From the NCBI RefSeq assembly GCF_002631205.1, contig NZ_PDLO01000004.1, forward strand, positions 62,001-126,000: DNA of 64,000 nucleotides, given 5' to 3'. This DNA comes from Neolewinella marina (GTDB taxonomy: Bacteria > Bacteroidota > Bacteroidia > Chitinophagales > Saprospiraceae). Every line of letters starts with the position of its first letter. Position 1 is the first letter of the stretch. The notes beneath the pieces are model-generated. The model had not been told where the DNA came from. It was given only the letters and a program-made list of their open reading frames with translations, and made no database searches. Positions 17,081 to 24,671 of this stretch are shown piece after piece. The translations under genes and the position numbers were made by a program.

Positions 17081-18184
17081 TCATCCTGCGCGCAGGCGGT
17101 AGCGGTAGCCGGGCAGGGCCATGATGACTTCCCGCATTTCCAGGCCCAGCAGCAAACCGGCCAGCTGGCCCGGCGGCAACTGCAACTGGCGGTTGAGGTC
17201 ATCGATGGTGGCCCCCGCATCCCCGTCCAGTTTCCCCACCACGGCCCGTTCTTCGACCGACAGGGTCTCAAACAACTGCATCTGTCGTTCGTGAGCGGGT
17301 GGGTCGCGCCAGCCGAGCAGGCTAATAATATCTGCCGCGTTGTCAACCAGGTGGGCTTTGCCCGCCTTGATCAGGGCATTGCAGCCGGCGGTGCGCGGGT
17401 CCCCACCCCTACCGGGGCAGGCTCCGATCTTTCGACCCAGGTCGTGCCCCATGTTGGCCGTAATGATGGATCCGCCACTCAGGTCCGACTCCACTACCAG
17501 GATCAGTTGGGCGAGCATCGCCACGATCCGGTTGCGGGCCGGGAAGTGTTCCCGCTCGGGGGATTGCCAGGGCGGGTACTCGGTCAGCAGTCCCCCACCC
17601 TGCCCCGCCATCCGGTGGGCCACGCCCTGGTGGCTTTGGGGGTACACCTGGTCCAGCCCACTGCCCAGTACGGCCAGGGTGGGCAGCCCGATCCGCAGCG
17701 CACAGCGGTGGGCAGCCACGTCCACCCCGTAGGCCAAACCACTTACGATGAGGGGCTGGTAGGGGGTCAGGGGATCGAGCAACCGCTCCACCTGCCGCCC
17801 GCCCTGCTCGCTCATCCGGCGGGTGCCCACTACGGCGATGGCGCGCGGATTGGATAAGTCGGTCTCCCCCCGGTGGTAAAGCACGGGCGGGGCCTGCTCA
17901 AAACCTCGAAGGGCCGGGGGGTAGCGGTCGCTGCCCGCGTACAATATCTCTACGGCATGGGTGCCGGCGTGGGAAAGAATGGACTCGGCTTCTCGCAGGT
18001 GGGTGCCGGTGGCGAAGTAGGCGGCGGTGCGATGGCCAATACCGGGCACGGCCATCAGCTCCACGGCGGACGCCCGGCACGCCACTTCGGCGGAACCGAA
18101 GTGGGTCAACAACTGGCGATAGATCTTGGCGCCCACGGTGGGAACGCGGCTCAGGGCCACGGCGTAGAACTCCTCGGAGTGCAT
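17081..18184 (-). CDS. dprA: DNA-processing protein DprA
   Basis: A 367-residue protein that binds incoming single-stranded DNA and loads RecA during natural transformation. An N-terminal SAM-like region (1-75) contains VPGIGHRTA. The extended Rossmann fold (about 100-290) holds VVGTRRMSEQG, SGLAYGVDVAAH, VLGSGLDQVYP and FPARNRIVA. The C-terminal 65 residues form the DprA winged helix. The ATG at 18184 is chosen over an in-frame TTG three codons upstream. No other competence gene lies in the window. Confidence 0.93.
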   Translation of the reverse strand: MHSEEFYAVALSRVPTVGAKIYRQLLTHFGSAEVACRASAVELMAVPGIGHRTAAYFATGTHLREAESILSHAGTHAVEILYAGSDRYPPALRGFEQAPPVLYHRGETDLSNPRAIAVVGTRRMSEQGGRQVERLLDPLTPYQPLIVSGLAYGVDVAAHRCALRIGLPTLAVLGSGLDQVYPQSHQGVAHRMAGQGGGLLTEYPPWQSPEREHFPARNRIVAMLAQLILVVESDLSGGSIITANMGHDLGRKIGACPGRGGDPRTAGCNALIKAGKAHLVDNAADIISLLGWRDPPAHERQMQLFETLSVEERAVVGKLDGDAGATIDDLNRQLQLPPGQLAGLLLGLEMREVIMALPGYRYRLRAG

Positions 18185-18350
18185 ACGGAACAACTCAACG
18201 GGTAAGGAAAAGCCACGGAGCGCAAAGAGGGGGCGGATGATCGGGTAAGGGTCAGAAAGCGTGGCGTGCTGAAGATACGGAATTTACCACAAAATGTTTG
18301 CCAATCACCAGAAACTTTCTCCGCCGCTTGGTGCATTTCGGTGGACAGAG

Positions 18351-18358
18351 TAACTTTG
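18351..18358 (+). promoter_or_regulatory. TAnnTTTG promoter of tRNA-Ser
   Basis: TAACTTTG, 18 bases before the first tRNA nucleotide. Confidence 0.7.
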
Positions 18359-18376
18359 TGCCGCTGTACAGCTTCC

Positions 18377-18464
18377 GGAGGATTGGCGGAGCTGGCTGAA
18401 CGTGCCTGATTCGAAATCAGGTGTACCCTTACGGGTACCGGGGGTTCGAATCCCTCATCCTCCG
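18377..18464 (+). tRNA. tRNA-Ser (anticodon CGA)
   Basis: An 88-nt class II tRNA. The acceptor stem GGAGGAT pairs with ATCCTCC. The anticodon arm CCTGA/TCAGG holds the loop TTCGAAA, anticodon CGA. A long variable arm (GTACCC/GGGTAC) confirms serine. The T-arm reads GGGGG-TTCGAAT-CCCTC. CCA is not encoded; the bases after the discriminator start a long inverted repeat. Confidence 0.95.
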
Positions 18465-18594
18465 CAAACGGCCGCGCGCTGATCGGCGCAGCCGATACAG
18501 CACGAAGCCCCCCTCCCCGTCTAAAGCCGCAGGCTTTGGTAAGCGGGAGGGGGGCTTCGTGCTTTGTCCCGCAGGGCAGCGCGCGGCCGTTTGC
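18464..18594. repeat. Nested long inverted repeat directly after tRNA-Ser
   Basis: Two perfect nested pairs of arms: an 18-bp outer pair (18464-18481 with 18577-18594) and a 19-bp inner pair (18499-18517 with 18545-18563), with a smaller aaagcc/ggcttt hairpin in the centre. The outer left arm begins on the tRNA discriminator base. In RNA or single-stranded DNA this would fold into a rod of about 130 bases. The right half is the start of the tandem array that follows. Confidence 0.85.
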
Positions 18595-18900
18595 ATCCCC
18601 CACCCCGGGGATCACGCAGTAATCCCCCGTCTTAACCCCTGAACTTTGGTAAGCGGGGGCTTTATGCTTTAGTCCCGCAGGGCAGCGCGCGGCCGTTTGC
18701 ATCCCCCACCCCGGGGATCACGCAGTAATCCCCCGTCTCAAACCCTGAACTTTGGTAAGCGGGGGCTTCGTGCTTTGGTCCCGCAGGGCAACGCGCGGCC
18801 GTTTGCATCCCCCACCCCTGGGATCACGCAGTAATCCCCCATCTCAAACCCTGAACTTGGTAAGCGGGGGCTTCGTGCTTTGTCCCGCAGGGCAGCGTGT
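18534..18900. repeat. Tandem repeat, about four copies of a 106-110 bp unit
   Basis: The marker ctt(t)ggtaagcggg recurs at 18534, 18644, 18750 and 18855, i.e. periods of 110, 106 and about 106 bp, with over 90% identity by eye. Each unit contains a cccccg ... cggggg pair and the block cccgcagggcagcgcgcgg. Copies 1-3 are full and the fourth is truncated near 18900. No protein-like coding signal, transposase or spacer diversity is present; it looks like a non-coding, REP/BIME-like element. Confidence 0.85.
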
Positions 18901-18921
18901 GAAGTACTGCTTGCACCCCCC

Positions 18922-18955
18922 AAAAAAGGGGCCGGCACCTTTCAGCGCCGGCCCC
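18922..18955 (-). terminator. Terminator of the PI-PLC surface protein gene
   Basis: A 9-bp GC stem (ggggccggc / gccggcccc) followed on the minus strand by six T, 23 bp after the stop codon at 18978. Confidence 0.9.
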
Positions 18956-18977
18956 AGTCAAATCACAGGTGCTTACA

Positions 18978-21900
18978 TCATTGTTTCACAAAGCGCTCCA
19001 CCAGCTGGCACTCACTCTGTTGCAGCAGCAGGTGGTAGAGCCCCGGGGGCAGATCGCTCACGGAGAGGTCGGTCCGCAGCAACCGGTCTTCCTTGCGCAG
19101 GCGTTGCTGGCGGACCTGCCGTCCCAGGGCGTCTGCCACCTGCAGGACGACTTCTCCCTGGTAGCCGTCGGCCAGTTCCACGGTGACGTGATCCGTGACC
19201 GGGTTCGGGTATACGACCAGCTCAGGTGCCGCGAACAGCGCGTCGTCGTAGGGAAGCACTTCCTCCATGGCCGCGCCTTTCAGGGCGAGAGCGGCCGCGG
19301 CCGGACAATTCTGGGCGGGTGCGCCGGTGCCAAGGGGCAGCACCTCATCCGGCGACAGAATCAGCTTGTCCAGCTTGGTGCCCGGCTCCCGAGGGGCTAC
19401 CGTGATGGTGTGCTCGCCGGGTGACAGGACGAAGGCCACGGGGCGGGTATCGTCGTTGACTTGCCGCCACTCAAATCCGGTGGTCAGGAGTTGTCTTCCA
19501 TCCGCTTCCCGCCACATCTTGATCCACTTTCCGTCGTCTACGCGGACCCAGAAAGAGTTGCGGCCTCCGTCGGGCGCATCCAGCCGCAGGAAAAGGTAGA
19601 AAGTATCGGTTTCGGTGGTACGGAAGTCAAAGTTCAGGTGACGGTCGGCCTGCTGCGGCGTCGGTTCATCGATACAGTGGCAGCCCGTATAGCTGACGAA
19701 GCGGTCGCCACTGGCCTCACTGCTCGCGCTCAGTCTCCAATCGCGGTCGCGGAAGGTACACTCCGCTTCGAAGGAAAGGGGGAGGGTGGTCGGCAGGTCG
19801 GCGGGCTCGGTTGCCAGGATGGTGAGGCTGGTGGTGTTGGATTCCCCGTCGTTGTCGGTCACCTTCAGCAGTACTTTATGGGTGCCGGGGGCGAAGGTCG
19901 CCGTGGGGTTCGGTCCCGTGGCGCTGCCTCCCGGCCAGCTCCAGGCGTAATCCACGATGAATCCGTCGAAGTCGTAACTCAGCCTGCCATCCAGCTCCAC
20001 GGCCAGCGGGGCGCTGCCGTGGGTGGTGGAGGCCCGGGCGATCGCGGTGGGCGGCTGGGAAGTGAGGGCCTCACAGTTGGTCGCCGGTTCGCCAAAGCCG
20101 CCGGGGCGGGCAGTTTCCCGGGCCAGGTAGAGCTTGTCGAGGATGGCACCGCCCTCCCGGAAGGCCACGTCAAAGGTGTTGGAACCCGCCAGCAGCTCCA
20201 GCGGGGTGGGCAGGGTCGCCCAGCTGAATTTGCGGTTGCAGTCGATGTTGTTCCACTGGATCCAGCTGCCTCCGTTTACCCGCACCCAGAAGGAATCTTC
20301 CCCGCGGTTGCGGGTATAGGCGCGGATGTGGAGGAAGTAGCTGCCGGCCGCCGCCCGGTCGAGGGTGAAGCGGATGCGGTTCTCGGGCACGTCCGCCGGA
20401 GGCTGGGCGGTGGACCGCCGGCCGGGGGCGTAGACGAAGGCCTGGTTGGAGGCGTTGGCGTCGGCCGTTACCCTCCACTGACCACCCACGATGCCGCACT
20501 CGGCTTCCAGCCAGTAGGCGGATAAGGTGTCGCCGCCGCCCGTGGTATCGCAGGCGTCCCCTACCCCGTCGCCATTGCTGTCGGACTGATCGGGATTAAA
20601 GGCATCCGGACAGTTGTCCGTCTCGGTGGACGTAAGTTCGGAGACAGCAAATCCATGAGCGGGGCGGGCACAATCTATGGTAGAGGATTCCGGGTAGCCG
20701 TCGTGGTCCCGGTCGAGGTACCAGCGTTGGCCGGGGTAGGCCAGTGCATCACTGTCGTCGCAGTCGCCGGGTAGGGCTACGTAGCCCGCCGGGGCGGTGC
20801 AGGCGGTGAGGGTAGCCGCGGCGTCGCCGTAGCCGTCCTGGTCGACGTCGGCGTAGAAGGTTTGCTCGCCTTCTCTCCCCGACGGATCGACGACGGTGAC
20901 GATCGCGGTTTGCCGCGCCAGGTTTTCCGATCCATCCGCCACGTAGAGGGTAACCACCTGCTCGCCAACGTCGCGGCAATCGAAGGTGGAGGGAGAAACC
21001 CACCGGTCGGCAATGCCGCAGTTGTCCGTCGATCCGCCGTCCACATCATCGGCGAAAATGCGTGCGGCACCTGCTTCGTCAAGGTAGACAACTGTGCTTT
21101 TCGTTACCACCTGGGGGGGCAGGTCATCGACAATGGTGATGTTCTGGTAAGCGTAGCCCCGGTTTCCGGAAGCATCGGTCGCGTACAGCGTCACCATCAT
21201 GGTGCCCAGATCGTCACAGTCGAAGGTGGATTTTGGCTTGATTTCCAGCGTCACCTCAGAGCAGTCATCGTAAGACCTACTGCCTAAAGTGGACGCGTCG
21301 AGGCTTGCCGTGCCGTCCGGTCCCAGTTTAACCTCTCCGGGGTAATTGAAAAACACGAAAGGATCAATATCATCTACTACCGTAACGGTGGCCTCCGAAT
21401 ATGCGCTTTCACTTGTTCTGGGATTGTATACGTGGAGCAATACCTCATTATCTCCGACATCCTCACAGGTGAAGGTGGAGGGAAACACTTGCATTTCCAA
21501 ATAGCAGGGCAACTCAGGGCCAGCGTAAACATCCCCCGGGTCTACGGTGACGGTGCCACCGTGCCTCAGCTTTACGGTTTGATCTCTGGTGTTGATTGCG
21601 GCGGGCATAGGCCCGGGCTCGACGATCACGTACGTTTGGCAGGAAGACGTAGCGGTGCCGTTGCTGACGAACAGTTCCACCCACACCTGGCCGAAGGGTT
21701 TGCGGAGATCGTCACAGTCGAAAACCTTCTGGCTGGCTGAGAAGTGGAGCGGGGCATTGGGGTCGTTGGGGTTGTAGCTGCCATTATTGAGCTGGGCTGG
21801 ATCAATCACCGCCTGCCCGTATTCATCCAGCTGAACCACTAGTGGCTTACACCGGGCCACGGGCGGAGACAGGGTCACCGCCGGATCGTACTTCTGCTGA

Positions 21901-23588
21901 AAAATGGGTGTATTCAGCAGTTCGTACTGATCGATCTGGGTCTGAACCCCGTAGGGCGTCTGGCAGGTGACCTTGGCGGTAGTGGTTTGCCCGGTCACGA
22001 AAGTGAGGCAATCGTTGCAGCCGTTGGCATAGCCGCCGAACTCATTGCTTTCGGGAGTAGACAGGCACCACAGTTGTCCACCGTCTACCCCCCATTTTTC
22101 CAGTACGTCGTCTTCGATGCCGCCGTTGTAACAGTGAATACCGTAGCGGGTATTGCTGATGTACATCTCATCAATTCCGAAGCCATCGTCGGGGTCAACG
22201 TTATCGGTGGATACCCGAATGTGGGTGTACAGCTGCGGCATGGCCGGCATCACCTTCTTGAACTGAAAAAACGAATCGCCCAATCCATTACAGCCCGGCA
22301 CCTGGGTCTGCGTTCCGATCAGTTCGGGCCCGTTGTACAATTGTACGGTAATCTTGTTGGAGGTGGCCCCTCCGGCAATCCAGTTGATGTTGCAGTCAAA
22401 GGCCACCGTAAGGTCCACTTCCCTCTCGTAGTCGAAATTGGTCTTGATGATCCGGTAAATGAGCCCCTCACCGGGAAAGTCCATGACCACGGTGCCGACG
22501 GGAGTCTGGCTTGGCACGTCGTTGAGCGCAAAAAAGACGTCGCGATTGAGGTAACTGGCCACGTCGTGGGGCACCGGCGCCGCCGCCACGGTGAGGTTAA
22601 GGCCATTGGTCCAGTTGTGTACCCAATTGCCGGAGGCGATGAGGTCGGGCGCATCCCGAAGGTGTTTCACGGCTGCTGCGCTGAGTACGTTCACGCTTTC
22701 GCTGTAATTGTTCTGGGTTTCAATATTCCCGTTGGCGTACTGGAATAAGGGTATATCATCCTCGTTCCCTCCCGTACGGTGAATCCATAGTTTTCCCCGC
22801 AAATCATTTAATCTCGGAATGGTCGTCGAGAAGGTAGCCGTACCCGGCTGCTTTACATTCCAGACCGGGTAGCGGAGCCGATCGGTATATTGAATGCCCT
22901 CCTTTCCGTTGGTGTCTTCCCAAAGGATATTTTTAAACCGATTTGTCCAATCCTCTTTCTGCTCTGATGTATAATCACTGCTGCCCTCGTAGTAGGTGCG
23001 CATGATGATGGCCTCCGTCGGGTTTTGCTTCAGGAAGTAATCCATATCCGCCAGGATGGTCTTCAGGGTGAGCCGCGTCCCTCCATAGCAGATCCCAAAT
23101 TCATCCTTGATCTTACACTCCCGGTACTGAGGGAATACTCCGTGGTAGACCGCCAGGTTGTCAGGGTTATCCGGGTCGGGCTTCAGACGGATGTCAAAAT
23201 AGCGGATACCGGCTTCCAGCTGTTCGCGGATACTCCAACTTTGGGTTTCAGCGGCCGTCCCCCCCCACTCGGCACCGGAATCGTGGGTGCCTGGGATGGA
23301 AATTTCGTTGATTTTTTTTGAGCCGTCAATTCTCCCCATCCACCCCTTAACCACTTGCTTGATGCGTTCGCTTGGCGCGTTTACCGCATTAAACTCGTGG
23401 TTTTCCATATAGGAATTGGAGCAGAAAGAATAGCAGCCGCTCCCACTGCAGTGGTCGCCTTCCAGTTCCGCATTGTACTGCCATACCCCGTTCGCGTTTG
23501 GCTGGGCTACGGCGCGGGGACATACCAGCGTCCATACGACAAGCAAAAAAAGGAGGGGCAGGGATTGAGCCGATAACAAACCATTCAT
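18978..23588 (-). CDS. Giant T9SS-exported surface protein with PI-PLC catalytic domain
   Basis: A 1536-residue multidomain protein. After a signal peptide (1-28), a PI-PLC X domain (about 70-400) keeps the bacterial catalytic set: H102 and D103 in SIPGTHDSG, R134 in YFDIRL and H149 in VYHG. Next come several Ig/HYR-like beta domains (about 565-905), an Asp-rich calcium-type segment (about 920-1020), a carbohydrate-binding-like module (about 1028-1165), a PKD domain (about 1180-1265), a second such module (about 1277-1430) and a T9SS type A sorting domain (about 1460-1536). It should cleave phosphoinositides or related phosphodiesters at the cell surface or outside. The ATG at 23588 gives the signal peptide. 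Confidence 0.9.
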   Translation of the reverse strand: MNGLLSAQSLPLLFLLVVWTLVCPRAVAQPNANGVWQYNAELEGDHCSGSGCYSFCSNSYMENHEFNAVNAPSERIKQVVKGWMGRIDGSKKINEISIPGTHDSGAEWGGTAAETQSWSIREQLEAGIRYFDIRLKPDPDNPDNLAVYHGVFPQYRECKIKDEFGICYGGTRLTLKTILADMDYFLKQNPTEAIIMRTYYEGSSDYTSEQKEDWTNRFKNILWEDTNGKEGIQYTDRLRYPVWNVKQPGTATFSTTIPRLNDLRGKLWIHRTGGNEDDIPLFQYANGNIETQNNYSESVNVLSAAAVKHLRDAPDLIASGNWVHNWTNGLNLTVAAAPVPHDVASYLNRDVFFALNDVPSQTPVGTVVMDFPGEGLIYRIIKTNFDYEREVDLTVAFDCNINWIAGGATSNKITVQLYNGPELIGTQTQVPGCNGLGDSFFQFKKVMPAMPQLYTHIRVSTDNVDPDDGFGIDEMYISNTRYGIHCYNGGIEDDVLEKWGVDGGQLWCLSTPESNEFGGYANGCNDCLTFVTGQTTTAKVTCQTPYGVQTQIDQYELLNTPIFQQKYDPAVTLSPPVARCKPLVVQLDEYGQAVIDPAQLNNGSYNPNDPNAPLHFSASQKVFDCDDLRKPFGQVWVELFVSNGTATSSCQTYVIVEPGPMPAAINTRDQTVKLRHGGTVTVDPGDVYAGPELPCYLEMQVFPSTFTCEDVGDNEVLLHVYNPRTSESAYSEATVTVVDDIDPFVFFNYPGEVKLGPDGTASLDASTLGSRSYDDCSEVTLEIKPKSTFDCDDLGTMMVTLYATDASGNRGYAYQNITIVDDLPPQVVTKSTVVYLDEAGAARIFADDVDGGSTDNCGIADRWVSPSTFDCRDVGEQVVTLYVADGSENLARQTAIVTVVDPSGREGEQTFYADVDQDGYGDAAATLTACTAPAGYVALPGDCDDSDALAYPGQRWYLDRDHDGYPESSTIDCARPAHGFAVSELTSTETDNCPDAFNPDQSDSNGDGVGDACDTTGGGDTLSAYWLEAECGIVGGQWRVTADANASNQAFVYAPGRRSTAQPPADVPENRIRFTLDRAAAGSYFLHIRAYTRNRGEDSFWVRVNGGSWIQWNNIDCNRKFSWATLPTPLELLAGSNTFDVAFREGGAILDKLYLARETARPGGFGEPATNCEALTSQPPTAIARASTTHGSAPLAVELDGRLSYDFDGFIVDYAWSWPGGSATGPNPTATFAPGTHKVLLKVTDNDGESNTTSLTILATEPADLPTTLPLSFEAECTFRDRDWRLSASSEASGDRFVSYTGCHCIDEPTPQQADRHLNFDFRTTETDTFYLFLRLDAPDGGRNSFWVRVDDGKWIKMWREADGRQLLTTGFEWRQVNDDTRPVAFVLSPGEHTITVAPREPGTKLDKLILSPDEVLPLGTGAPAQNCPAAAALALKGAAMEEVLPYDDALFAAPELVVYPNPVTDHVTVELADGYQGEVVLQVADALGRQVRQQRLRKEDRLLRTDLSVSDLPPGLYHLLLQQSECQLVERFVKQ

Positions 23589-23673
23589 AGTGTCTCTTAT
23601 ATGAGTGTAAAAACTTCGCCCCGGACAATGGACGGGCCCTGCCCCTCTAGGACGGTTTCTCCAAATCTTCTTT

Positions 23674-23712
23674 AAAAAAATAGGAAATGGGCAGGGGCGT
23701 TGCGCCCCTGCC
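23674..23712 (-). terminator. Terminator after the LytTR response regulator
   Basis: A 10-bp GC stem (ggcaggggcg / cgcccctgcc) with a 3-base loop and a following T-rich tract with seven consecutive T on the minus strand. It separates the two-component operon from the PI-PLC gene. Confidence 0.85.
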
Positions 23713-23779
23713 TCTACCTCAAACATCGCCATACGACCATCTCCGTCAGTTACCTGATCGGGGAGGCGTCTGACTCCAG

Positions 23780-23787
23780 CAAAAGTA
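23780..23787 (-). promoter_or_regulatory. Possible TAnnTTTG element upstream of the PI-PLC gene
   Basis: TACTTTTG on the minus strand, about 190 bp before the PI-PLC start but upstream of the terminator at 23674-23712. If used, transcription would have to read through that terminator. It may be a chance match. Confidence 0.3.
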
Positions 23788-23880
23788 TGGTGTCGGCGAG
23801 GGCCCTTTTACGAAATGTGGGTGAAGGTGGCCTGTGGCGGGGTAGACAACGGGAACTTGAGGGTGAACGGCAGCGGAAGC

Positions 23881-24654
23881 CTAGCTGAAATTGAAGTAAT
23901 CCAGGAAAGCCTGCTTGTAGTTCCGCCCCAGGGGGATGTCGCGGGGGCCCACCTGCACCTCGGTTTCGGTGAAGGATTCCACCTGATCCAGGTTTACGGC
24001 AAAAGAACGATGAGTACGCACCAATCGGGGCACGGCGAGGCGATCAAGGATGGCTTTGAGGGGCTGGCGAATGGCCAGTTTCTGGGCGGCGGTATTGATG
24101 ACCGTATAGTTGTTATCGGCCTCCAGGTACAGGATATCGGCGAGGCTTATCTTGACGAAGCGGTAGTTGTTTTTGACGAAGATGTGGTCCTCGACCTTCA
24201 GGATGGAATCGCGGCTCGGGACCGGGTTGCTTTCCGCTTCGGCCACTCCCGGTGTATCCGTTCCGGGGGTCAATTCTCCCTTGCGCAAGGCAAAATTGTT
24301 GATGGCCAACTCAATCGCGATGCGGAGACTGGTCAGGTTGTAGGGCTTGGAAATGTAGGCGGCCGGATAGGTTGCCTTGGCCCGTTGGATGGTTTCGTGA
24401 TCCGCCAGGGCCGTCAGGTAGATGACCGGCACCGGACGGATGGCCATGAGTCGCTGCACGGTTTCGATGCCGTCCCAAGGCCCCTGGATGCTGATGTCGC
24501 AGAGTAAGAGGTCCACGCTGGACTCCCGGAACAACTCCAGGGCCTTTTCTCCGCTGGCCGCGGTGCCTACTACGGTATACCCCTCCGATTCCAGGGTCTC
24601 CTCCATTTCCATGGCCAGTACGGCCTCGTCTTCGACCAGGAGAATGTTGATCAT
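23881..24654 (-). CDS. LytTR-type response regulator
   Basis: A 257-residue two-component regulator. The receiver domain (1-125) has the acidic pair (ED at 8-9), phospho-acceptor D53 in LLLCDISIQG, the conserved Thr of YLTALAD and Lys of ISKPYN. After a Pro/Glu-rich linker the LytTR DNA-binding domain (about 150-257) includes the ILYLEADNNYT motif and the LVRTHRSFAVNLDQV segment. It starts 17 bp after the kinase stop, so the pair is an operon. Its likely targets are unknown; the flanking giant surface protein genes are candidates. Confidence 0.93.
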   Translation of the reverse strand: MINILLVEDEAVLAMEMEETLESEGYTVVGTAASGEKALELFRESSVDLLLCDISIQGPWDGIETVQRLMAIRPVPVIYLTALADHETIQRAKATYPAAYISKPYNLTSLRIAIELAINNFALRKGELTPGTDTPGVAEAESNPVPSRDSILKVEDHIFVKNNYRFVKISLADILYLEADNNYTVINTAAQKLAIRQPLKAILDRLAVPRLVRTHRSFAVNLDQVESFTETEVQVGPRDIPLGRNYKQAFLDYFNFS

Positions 24655-24671
24655 CTGATTGAATTTATAAT

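Noticed and set aside
18151-18702. Coding gene across the tRNA-Ser repeat region
   Set aside because: The frame reads through the tRNA gene and the tandem repeats; its translation only mirrors the repeats.
18534-18900. CRISPR array
   Set aside because: The repeat is 106-110 bp with no variable spacers between copies, and there is no cas gene.
23780-23787. TACTTTTG as the definite PI-PLC promoter
   Set aside because: It lies upstream of a strong terminator and such 8-mers can occur by chance; kept only as a low-confidence feature.
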